In this document: positions 11,404 through 18,855 of the stretch, in pieces
Position numbering within the stretch: position 1 is the first letter of the stretch
Layout of the letters: each line of letters opens with the position of its first letter
Assembly: GCA_963843385.1 (NCBI GenBank)
Contig: CAWJJY010000009.1
Coordinates: forward strand, 1-64,000
DNA: 64,000 nucleotides
Reading direction: 5' to 3'
Source: CAVOHU01 sp963843385
GTDB lineage: Bacteria > Acidobacteriota > Vicinamibacteria > Vicinamibacterales > JAKQTR01
Program-made: the position numbers and the translations under genes
Notes under the pieces: model-generated
What the model was told of the DNA's origin: nothing
The model's input: only the letters and a program-made list of their open reading frames with translations
Databases searched by the model: none

Positions 11404-12876
11404 CTACCTGAGCCAGTCCGCGTTTCGCTTGAAATTCGTGGCTGCGAATCGGACCCTGTAGGGATAACGAATCTTGACGAAGTCGAAATCTCCGTCGTGC
11501 GGCTCCTCGTGCACGTTGAGCAACGGAGCCGACCCAGGGTAGTGGATGTTGCTGGCGCCGGCCTTGCCGAGTAGCGAGAGCACCGGCAGGATCTCCGCGT
11601 CCGGGACGGCGACGACGACTGTCTGCAGGAAGTGGCGGGCGGTCCCCAGCACAGCGGCCACCTCGTTCGCGTTTGCCGCGGGCATGACCTGAACGTATCG
11701 GTAGACCTCGTCGGGAAACCAGAACGCGGGCCGGTCGCCAATCCGAACGAAAGCCGACCCGTCGCTCGAGGCCAGGACGTTCGACGACCCGGCAAACACC
11801 CTCCGCACCATCTTCCCGGTCGGTTTCACGCCAGGCGCAACCGATGACACCGTGAGCGCGAAGCGGTCGAGCGCTTCAATCAGCTCCTCGGCAAACGCAC
11901 GGTGGTCTCCCTGGACGTAGACGTTCTTCGTGCAATAGCAGGCCGCGCCGTCGAATGCCGAGATGTCCCGGACGAGCCCTTCGATGACCCTCTCGCGCAG
12001 GGATTGAGACGCGGCGAACTCCCGGGAGACGTAGGCCGCTCCTACTTTGTGGCCGTGCCGAAGGACGACACGACAGCGCCCCGAGCGTTTCGCGCGAGCG
12101 TCGATGTCCCGGACGGTCGCTTCCGAGCCCAGCACGTTGACGGCGTCCGATTCGGCCAACAGGATGTCTTCGATCGCCCGGTCGCCCCCCTTCCAATAGC
12201 CGCAGGCCATGGTTTCCCGGACGAGGGGAGCGAATTCGGCCATCTTGGATAGATAGAGCATCGGGAAGACGGCCGAGGTCGACGGGAGCTTGATGATCTG
12301 CGCCGCGCCGCCTGATTCGACAGGCAGGCCCATCCGAACCAGGATCGCCGAGTAGCCGGCCACGTTTCCCGAGGCAAAATGGCTGAGAAGGCCTGGCTCG
12401 CAAGCCCTCACGAAGGGAGCGTTGGTTCCGAATCGCCGGAGGTACCCGCACGAGGTCTCAACCGGCCGCCGTGTTCGAAATGCCTCCTTCACGAAGCGGC
12501 CGACGAGGTCGCGGTCGTAGCCGACGAGTGAAGCGAAGATGCCGAGCCCGAAGCGCTCGATGTCATGTTTCGAGAATCCGTCGATCCGGCTGATCAGGTC
12601 GACGATCGCCTGGACCTCTGGGCTGTCCGTGTCAGAGAAGAAGAGATCGAGGCGGCTCATCGCGTCCTGAATGTCCGAAGGATCCAGGCGGGCGAAGACT
12701 TCCCGCGATCGCGATTGCACGGCCTGGAGAATGCCGGGAAGCGCGGCAGCCTCGAACAAAGGGAACTGCAGCTCCAGGCCGTCGGCCCGCTCGGACCTAA
12801 AGGCCCTGACATACTGGTCCTCGAAGACAATCCGGCTGAGGGGTGCCTGAGCCGGGTGGATGGCTGGATCAGACAT
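11404..12876 (-). CDS. LuxC-like acyl-CoA/acyl-enzyme reductase
   Basis: LuxC-type enzymes reduce fatty acyl groups to long-chain aldehydes with NADPH, using an ALDH-like fold. The 490 residues match family length (~480). Visible features: LSHFASGNVAGYSAILVRMG (dinucleotide-binding loop region), IIKLPSTSAVFP, NVLGSEATVRDI, and FDGAACYCTKNVYVQGD, where Cys313 or Cys315 is the expected catalytic thiol. The start ATG overlaps the stop of the luxE-like gene by 8 bases (atgtctga), so the two are translationally coupled. No luxAB is present, so this is not bioluminescence; a role in aldehyde, wax or lipid modification is inferred. Confidence 0.75.
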   Translation of the reverse strand: MSDPAIHPAQAPLSRIVFEDQYVRAFRSERADGLELQFPLFEAAALPGILQAVQSRSREVFARLDPSDIQDAMSRLDLFFSDTDSPEVQAIVDLISRIDGFSKHDIERFGLGIFASLVGYDRDLVGRFVKEAFRTRRPVETSCGYLRRFGTNAPFVRACEPGLLSHFASGNVAGYSAILVRMGLPVESGGAAQIIKLPSTSAVFPMLYLSKMAEFAPLVRETMACGYWKGGDRAIEDILLAESDAVNVLGSEATVRDIDARAKRSGRCRVVLRHGHKVGAAYVSREFAASQSLRERVIEGLVRDISAFDGAACYCTKNVYVQGDHRAFAEELIEALDRFALTVSSVAPGVKPTGKMVRRVFAGSSNVLASSDGSAFVRIGDRPAFWFPDEVYRYVQVMPAANANEVAAVLGTARHFLQTVVVAVPDAEILPVLSLLGKAGASNIHYPGSAPLLNVHEEPHDGDFDFVKIRYPYRVRFAATNFKRNADWLR

Positions 12877-14060
12877 CGGCGATCTCCGCGGCTTTGAGGG
12901 CGCATCCGGCGTTGAGGGAGGCTCCCGCGCCCTCGAACCGAGACACGCGGGTGAATGACTCGACCCGGCCGTCCGGCAGGGCGCTCACGATCTCGGCCGC
13001 ATCGAACTGGAGCACGCTCGTGTTGGCGGCCATCGGACGCCCGGATGAATCGGGCGCCACCACCTTGATGATGCCGCGGCCGGATCGAAGAGGTGTCTCG
13101 GAATCGGGATCGACGATGTAGACGCGATGGTCGGACGCCGGACGGAAAAGAAAGTCACCGAGGTCCCGGCTCCAGAAGCCCACGACCTGGGCGGGCGTCT
13201 CGGTGAAACTGTAGATGTCCTTGATGTTCTCTTTCCAGAATGCCTCGTCGATGCCGAACACGGCCCCAATCCGCGCGATGAAGGCGGGCTTGTCGATTCT
13301 TTCGCCCCTGACGGAGCCCTTGGCGCCCGAGTACCCCCCGCCGCTGAACGCAACGTGACCTTTCTCGCGCAGCTGGAACTGACCGTGGCGGAATTCGTCG
13401 AGGTAGGGCCGGAGCAGCAGGCACAGGCCCCCGATCGAGATGGACTCGCCGCGCCTCTGGGCGTCATGGATGTACGAGGCCACCTCGGTCGCGGACATCT
13501 TGCTGACCGCAGCCGGGCGGCCCACGGCCCGGTTCACCATCGACCTGAACAGGCTGACGTCCGCGGTTACGCACGATCGGCTGCAGCAGGCGCTGCCTCC
13601 TTCAAGGCCCAGGAGCATCCTGAGGACGGCCCTCTTTCCTTTGAGGTCCGCCTTTCGTGAGAGGGCGCGGAGGATGCGGATGGAAGGGGCGAACGCCACG
13701 CCGACTGACGCGTCCGAGGATCCGAACGCTTCCCCGTACCTGGCTGCGATCCGAGCCAGCTCATCGGGGCTCGTGTAGACGTAGCTCGGGTCGCCCGACG
13801 TGCTGCTCGAGACCTGGAAGACGCCGGGGCCAGACGTGTCGTTGAGTTCGTCGACCAAGCCCTTTGAGAGCTTGAATGCCGGTGAGGCCACGCTCGGAAG
13901 CCGATGGTAGGCGCCGTCTGCGATGATGGCCCGAAGGTCGGCAAGGTCCAGAGAATAGATTGGAGCACAGGTGCTTGTAGTAGGCGAACCGGCCCCACTG
14001 ATGCTCGATGCTTGCGCAGACCAGCTCCTGGAATCGGGCTTCCGGGATCGACGCGCTCAT
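12869..14060 (-). CDS. LuxE-like acyl-protein synthetase (one-base frameshift)
   Basis: LuxE activates fatty acids as acyl-AMP and presents the acyl group to LuxC. ATG 14060 is chosen because AAGGAG lies six bases upstream. Visible: N-terminal FQELVCASIEHQWGRFAYYKH, LPSVASPAFK, the adenylate-forming loop FQVSSSTSGDPSYV, and a His/Gly-rich core GHVAFSGGGYSGAKG. Near 13970 one extra base separates YYKH from the following CAPIYSLDLADLRAIIADG. The span is 3n+1, and removing one base yields ~396 residues, close to family length. The 340-residue downstream frame alone lacks the N-terminal helices. Confidence 0.75.
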
Positions 14061-14224
14061 GACACGCTCCTTCATGGGCTGCTACCGGCAGCCGTGAGGC
14101 TCGCCTACATCTCCAGCGCTCCGACGTGGACCCTGGTCCAGCGGTCATGGGGCCGGGCGATAGCCCCATTCAGCGCTCCAGGGCCTTCGCCGATTACGAC
14201 CGTGCAGGACCGCCCTCCGAGAAC

Positions 14225-14785
14225 TCAGCGCTTGACGGGTTCTGCCTGCGTTGCCAGCGGACGCATCGAAAGCGTCGTCACGTCGAGTCCTTCAGGGATG
14301 CCCTGGGGGAATCTCGCGTAGGGCTTGAGCCGATCCCAGTCGGCCTGACGGAAGTCGAGCTTGCTCGATTCGCCCAGCGATGCGGCGGAGGGTCCGCCAA
14401 TCACCAGCCAGGTGCCGCCGACGGCCAGGAAGACCTTGCCGCAGCCGTCGGCCTTTGCCATCCAGCACGCGGCAGTCAGCGCGCCGCCGGTAATGACCGC
14501 GCCGAGTGCTGCCCATGTCCCGGCTGCCTTCCCGTTCATTTCGTGCCGCTGCAGCCGGACCCGATCGACACTGCGGAGCGGGATCGCCTCGACCTGCTCT
14601 TGCCCGGCGACCCAGAGTCCATCGGTTTCCACCGCAACCAACTCGCCGCGCGTAGGTTCCTTCGCGTCGCGGCGCTGCACCTCGACGTTGCGGCCGAACA
14701 CGGCAGGCCTGGGCATTGTGCTGGCGCACGCGCCGAGAACGCCGCACAAGGCGACCGCGCAAACGTTCTTCACAAGATTCAGCAT
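14225..14785 (-). CDS. putative lipoprotein, 186 aa
   Basis: Not assigned to a known family. A short signal peptide ends in a lipobox LGAC (cysteine ~20). The first half looks like a small beta-rich module (RDAKEPTRGELVAVETDGLWVAG), followed by a glycine-rich hydrophobic hairpin (AALGAVITGGALTAACWMAK, GGTWLVIGGPSAAS). It is separated by four bases from the larger lipoprotein upstream, which has the same layout, so they form an operon and are probably related. Confidence 0.75.
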   Translation of the reverse strand: MLNLVKNVCAVALCGVLGACASTMPRPAVFGRNVEVQRRDAKEPTRGELVAVETDGLWVAGQEQVEAIPLRSVDRVRLQRHEMNGKAAGTWAALGAVITGGALTAACWMAKADGCGKVFLAVGGTWLVIGGPSAASLGESSKLDFRQADWDRLKPYARFPQGIPEGLDVTTLSMRPLATQAEPVKR

Positions 14786-14789
14786 GGCG

Positions 14790-16316
14790 TTACCTCCGGA
14801 ATCGGCTGTTCCAGAAGGCCTGTTCGGCCTGGGCCTCGCGGGCCTTGTACGGCGCGGCCAGGCGGCGCAGCGCCTGGGCCGGTTGCTGCACGATCAGAGC
14901 GACCATCGCGGGATCTTCTTCCGCCAGCCATTCCTGCCGCATCCACTCGTAGTAGTAGCCCTGGCTTTCGAGGAACAGCTCGACGAGGGCGGGGTCCCCG
15001 GGCACCGGGAACACCAGCCGGTACTGATCGCCCGGCAGCGTGATCAGGTGGCGATTCGGGTCCAGCAGCGTCGTGAGCGCGCCGGGATCGGTTCGTCCAT
15101 CGCGATCTACACGTTCCGGGTCGATGGAGACGGGCGTCACGGCCGCCCCCAGCGCGGCAAGGCCGACGAAGCCCAGCCGCCAGTTGCCTTTCGACATCCG
15201 GAGGCGAACTCGAAGGTGACCCTGTGCGCGCTCAGGCAGCGGGATCACCACCATGTCACCGGCAATCGGGCCCGCCTCGTCGTAAACGCCCACCGGCGTC
15301 CAGCCCCCTGACGCGTCCGCCACGGCGACCTCGATCCCTCCCAGCGTTTCGCGCATCGCCATCATTCGCCGCGCGTACTCCGTGCCGCCGCGCTCGACTG
15401 CGGCCAGCACTTCGCCTGCACGACTGCCTGCGTAGGCGAGCGTCTGGTAGAAGAGGAACGTGGTCATGAGACTCTGACGCGCGCCGATCACGACGCCCGC
15501 CCGGCCATGCGGCGTGTCAAAGTCGAGGAACATGTCCTCGCGTGCGGCCAGATCCTCGGCATCCGCCTGGCTCAACCGGTCTGTTGAATCGACCTTGGCG
15601 ACCGCCGCGAGACAGTCGCCCTCGGGGGCACGGCAGGCTCCGGGCGGCGATACGCGGAGCGCCTGGTAGTACAGGCCGTCACTGCCCGCGAAGACGCGTC
15701 CGCCGCGCGGCCGCGGAGCCGCGAGCAGGCGCACGCTGCGCACGGCGTGGGTCTCGAATGCTTCGTTGCGCATGGTCACGGCGACGTGACCGCCGTGAGG
15801 GCGCGCGTCCGGGAGCGCGTCCACGTCGCGGGCCTCGAGGGCTCGTGCGATTGAGGCTGAAAAGCCCTCAGCCTTCGGCACGTCGGCGTCGCCGTCCAGA
15901 TAGAACGTCGGACACGAGCCGAAGCAGGACTTGGGATTGGCCAGGCAGTACACGCTTGCCGCTCCCCAGATGGTCGTCAGCGTGCCGAGCCCCAGCATAC
16001 CGAGCGTGCCCGCCGTGCGTGTCTCGGTTGTTTCGATGAGCGCAATCTCGTCCAGGCGCAGCCGATGGGTGCCCGCGCCGTCCGGCTGGCGCAGAATCGT
16101 GTAGTGAGTACCCGGCCCTTCCAGGATTTCCCCGGCCTCAATCCGGAAGCCCGAGAGGACGTAGAGCTCGCCGGTCCGCATGTGGACCTTGAGTTCGCCC
16201 TTGTCCTTGAGAGCAGACACCGTTTTCGTGTCGTGCAGGCGCGGAGTGGGGACGGTCATGGAGCAGCCGGAGGCGACTGCTGCCGCCACGAGTAGAACCG
16301 CCAATCGAGTTCTCAT
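14790..16316 (-). CDS. putative lipoprotein, 508 aa
   Basis: Unassigned exported protein. The start at 16316 (MRTRLAVLLVAAAV) follows AAGGAGG with six-base spacing and gives a signal peptide with lipobox ASGC. The N-terminal module (ELKVHMRTGELYVLSGFRIE) resembles the small beta module in the 186-aa neighbour, followed by a Gly-rich hairpin and a Cys-rich segment LANPKSCFGSCPTFYLDGD (~135-155) that may form disulfides. The C-terminal half has FVGLAALGAAVTPVSIDPER and amphipathic helices. The transcription unit has the shared promoter-like element upstream and may continue into luxE-luxC. Confidence 0.75.
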   Translation of the reverse strand: MRTRLAVLLVAAAVASGCSMTVPTPRLHDTKTVSALKDKGELKVHMRTGELYVLSGFRIEAGEILEGPGTHYTILRQPDGAGTHRLRLDEIALIETTETRTAGTLGMLGLGTLTTIWGAASVYCLANPKSCFGSCPTFYLDGDADVPKAEGFSASIARALEARDVDALPDARPHGGHVAVTMRNEAFETHAVRSVRLLAAPRPRGGRVFAGSDGLYYQALRVSPPGACRAPEGDCLAAVAKVDSTDRLSQADAEDLAAREDMFLDFDTPHGRAGVVIGARQSLMTTFLFYQTLAYAGSRAGEVLAAVERGGTEYARRMMAMRETLGGIEVAVADASGGWTPVGVYDEAGPIAGDMVVIPLPERAQGHLRVRLRMSKGNWRLGFVGLAALGAAVTPVSIDPERVDRDGRTDPGALTTLLDPNRHLITLPGDQYRLVFPVPGDPALVELFLESQGYYYEWMRQEWLAEEDPAMVALIVQQPAQALRRLAAPYKAREAQAEQAFWNSRFRR

Positions 16317-16381
16317 CGGCACCTCCTTGGGGAGCACGTGAGGAGACGACACGGACGATTACACGGGTGGGCGACATCTCC

Positions 16382-16424
16382 CCGTTGTCACTTGGGACTG
16401 AAGCGTCGGCGGCGGGATGTTACA
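16382..16424 (-). promoter_or_regulatory. shared bipartite promoter-like element, copy B
   Basis: Minus-strand reading: TGTAACA (16424-16418), 14 bases, CTTCAG (16403-16398), then AGTGACAACGG (16392-16382). The 3' block also matches copy A. It lies ~80 bases upstream of the lipoprotein start. The rest of the 16425-16654 gap holds nothing I recognise. Confidence 0.55.
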
Positions 16425-16654
16425 GGCGCGCCACGGCCGACCTGATACGGCCGGTGATACAGCCGCCTGAGTCCGCGGACATCACTGAGGTGTATGCGAA
16501 GTCGCTCCGCAGGAACTGAAGCGGGTAGGGATCAGGGTAATTATTGGGCTGGTCCGGTTGAGACCCATCGTCCAGCAACCCGGGCCGGAAGTCTCAGGCC
16601 AACAAGAATCCCTGGCGCCGGGAAGGCCCGATCGCGACTGCTGCACTTGCCGAG

Positions 16655-17710
16655 CTACCCGATGACCCTCGAGAGGTTGAGATTTGCAGGCCCCGCGCAA
16701 AAGAGCCAGCAATTGCACGTCCGATCCTTCTTCAGCTTCTTCCGGAAATCATTCATGCGCGCGGACGACCAGATCTGGCTGAGTGGCTGTTCGCGGATAT
16801 TTCCCATGCTGGTCCTCAGCGGGTCGCAGGGGAATACCTCCCCGTACGGGTCCACCATGAACGACACGCTTCCCGAAAAACACCGGACGCGGTCCATGAT
16901 GGATTGCGGGTCCATCAGGTAGTCGAACGCCCTGGCATAGTATTCCTTCAACAGCATCTTCTCGATACGGCTGGGATACACGTACTCACGAAGCAGCCGG
17001 TGCTTTGCTGCGCTGAGGTGCGCTCGGTCGAAATCCGTATAGGGCCCTTCGGTCACGGTGAATCCATTCTGGAAGCCGTTATGGACCGGCTGGAAATTGG
17101 TGTCGATTCCTCTCCCTGACATCACCTTGTTGATCTCCAGGATGTCGTCGATGTTCCTCGAGGTCATGACCGACTGCACATTGATCTTGGTGTGGCGGGC
17201 GCGGGCCTTCAACAGGCTGATGCTCCTCATGGCTCTGTCAAAGGTGCCGGCCACACCCCTGATCTGGTCGTGCCGGTCCCTGTCCAGGCTGTCCAACGAC
17301 ACGCTGATGTAGTCGAACGCGTCGAGCACGTCATCGACGTTCTGTTCGGTGATCAGTGTGCCGTTTGTCGGGACGACCGTGATCATGCCCTTGCTTCGTG
17401 CGTATCTCATCGCCTCCAGGATTCCTGCCTTGACCAAGGGCTCTCCCCCGGAGAGACTGATGAGCCTGACTCCAAGGTCATGTGCCTGGTCGACCAGCGC
17501 GACAATCTCCTTGTAGCCCAATTCCTGCTGCTTCCTGACGGGGCCCTCCTTCCATCGATCGCAAAAGACGCACTTGCACGTGCATACGTACGTGGTTTCG
17601 AAATAGAGGGAAAACGGACGAGGCGCAGTCGTGAAGTCGCTTTCATAGGCCTTCTTGAGCGAAAGAATGCTGGCCACGGCCGCCGGCAGGGCGTTGAGAT
17701 GCTCGAACAT
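16655..17710 (-). CDS. radical SAM protein with SPASM-like C-terminus
   Basis: A radical SAM enzyme of unknown substrate. The CxxxCxxC cluster motif is CTCKCVFC (about residues 42-49), followed by SLSGGEPL (GGE motif), VVPTNGTLI and SVSLD. The C-terminus has a cysteine set RCFSGSVSF...GEVFPCDPLRTSMGN...CNCWLFC typical of SPASM/twitch auxiliary clusters. The start at 17710 (MFEHLNALP) is preferred over 17749 because AAGGAGG lies nine bases upstream and because the promoter-like element would otherwise abut the start. Candidates are peptide or lipid maturation; neighbours (lipoproteins, LuxCE) do not settle it. Confidence 0.85.
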   Translation of the reverse strand: MFEHLNALPAAVASILSLKKAYESDFTTAPRPFSLYFETTYVCTCKCVFCDRWKEGPVRKQQELGYKEIVALVDQAHDLGVRLISLSGGEPLVKAGILEAMRYARSKGMITVVPTNGTLITEQNVDDVLDAFDYISVSLDSLDRDRHDQIRGVAGTFDRAMRSISLLKARARHTKINVQSVMTSRNIDDILEINKVMSGRGIDTNFQPVHNGFQNGFTVTEGPYTDFDRAHLSAAKHRLLREYVYPSRIEKMLLKEYYARAFDYLMDPQSIMDRVRCFSGSVSFMVDPYGEVFPCDPLRTSMGNIREQPLSQIWSSARMNDFRKKLKKDRTCNCWLFCAGPANLNLSRVIG

Positions 17711-17769
17711 CGGGCCGGACCTCCTTGCCTCGAATACCCGTGAGTCCAACCGCGCATCGACACCACGAA

Positions 17770-17796
17770 CTGAAGGATCGGCGGCAGCTTGTTACG
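17770..17796 (-). promoter_or_regulatory. shared bipartite promoter-like element, copy C
   Basis: Minus-strand reading: CGTAACA (17796-17790), 14 bases, CTTCAG (17775-17770). Spacing is identical to copies A and B, but the extra AGTGACAAC block is missing. It lies ~60 bases upstream of the radical SAM start. Confidence 0.5.
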
Positions 17797-17863
17797 CGGG
17801 TTGAGGAAGAGGCGGTCGGATCTGACGGCTGACACTCGGGCAGGCGCGGGAGAACCGGCGGTT

Positions 17864-17881
17864 TGTATCATTTCTCATACA
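17864..17881. promoter_or_regulatory. small palindrome, possible operator
   Basis: TGTAT-N8-ATACA is a perfect inverted repeat in the divergent region between the radical SAM gene and the sigma factor. The size and position suit a dimeric regulator, but no regulator gene is adjacent. Confidence 0.25.
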
Positions 17882-17915
17882 CCGCGTGTGCTGGCTCCCT
17901 CGGATACCACTTGGG

Positions 17916-17921
17916 TGTAAT
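17916..17921 (+). promoter_or_regulatory. -10-like TGTAAT, 11 bases before sigma ATG
   Basis: TGTAAT is separated by exactly 11 bases from the ATG at 17933, the same geometry as before hypA and the kinase at 18856. No -35 was identified. Confidence 0.3.
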
Positions 17922-17932
17922 CTTTCTCCGGC

Positions 17933-18659
17933 ATGCCGGTGGAAACGCACAGCCGGAGATTCGAAACGACGCACTGGAGCGTGGTGATGGCTGCGGGTGA
18001 CGCCCGGTCGGCACGCCGGGCGAGCGGCGCTCGCCGCGCTGTGCGAAGCCTACTGGTCTCCCGTCTACGCGTTCATCTGCCGCTCGGGACGTTCGAGCGA
18101 GGAAGCCAAGGACCTCACTCAGGCGTTCTTCGCCACGCTGCTGGAGAAGAACTACGTCGCCGATGCGAGGAAGGAACGCGGGCGGTTCCGATCATTCCTC
18201 CTGACCTCGGTGCGGCACTTCCTGGCGAACGACCACGATCATGCTCACGCGCTGAAGCGTGGCGGCCAGCTCGTTCACGTGCCGCTCGAGATCGAGTACG
18301 GCGAGCGGGTGTGCCGTTACGAGCCGGTCGAGCACGAGACGCCCGAGCACATCTACGAGCGCGAGTGGGCGATGACCGTGCTCGACACCGCCACCTCACG
18401 CGTGGCGCTCAGGTTCGAGGGCGACCGTCGGCGTCAGATGTTCCAGAAGCTGCGGCCGTTTCTGACCGGCGACGATCCCGTGTCCTACGGCGACCTGGCG
18501 TCGGAGTTGGGCATGACACAAGGAGCCGTGCGAGTCGCTGTCCACCGCATGCGGCAGAAATGGGGCGACTGTCTGCGAGACCTCATTGCAGAGACCGTCG
18601 AGAATCCCGACGAGGTCGCCGACGAGCTTCGGTACTTGATGGCGGTGCTGAGCGGGTAG
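17933..18659 (+). CDS. RNA polymerase sigma-70 family (ECF-like) factor, one-base frameshift
   Basis: This is a transcription initiation factor of the group common in Planctomycetes and Acidobacteria. The first frame gives RRFETTHWSVVMAAGDARSA, the hallmark N-terminus; the second frame continues ALAALCEAYWSPVYAFICR, EEAKDLTQAFFATLLE (region 2), RFRSFLLTSVRHFL, and region 4 SYGDLASELGMTQGAVRVAVHRMRQKW. One extra base in the ggg run near 18019 separates them; the span is 3n+1 and the repaired protein is about 241 residues. A Ser/Thr kinase follows, a frequent pairing for such sigma factors. The downstream frame alone could start at GTG 17997. Confidence 0.85.
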
Positions 18660-18838
18660 CGCGGCATCGTGTCCGGACAGGCCCACCGGATCCTGCACGG
18701 ACGACCGGTCGCCAACCGGGATCCTCGAGGTAGATCGGATCGTGTCTGTGGGCGCACCATCGCCGCCGCTCTCTGTTGTGTTCCTCGGCACTGTGAATCA
18801 GCGTGCACCTGACGGTAGGGGTTCCGCAGCGTATCCCC

Positions 18839-18844
18839 TATAAT
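18839..18844 (+). promoter_or_regulatory. -10 element TATAAT, 11 bases before kinase ATG
   Basis: A perfect TATAAT lies 11 bases upstream of ATG 18856, implying a transcript with almost no leader. No SD precedes the ATG, consistent with near-leaderless translation. Confidence 0.45.
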
Positions 18845-18855
18845 TGCCGCGCGCC

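Noticed and set aside
11404..14060. A bioluminescence operon
   Set aside because: Only LuxC- and LuxE-like genes are present; no luxA, luxB or luxD is in the window.
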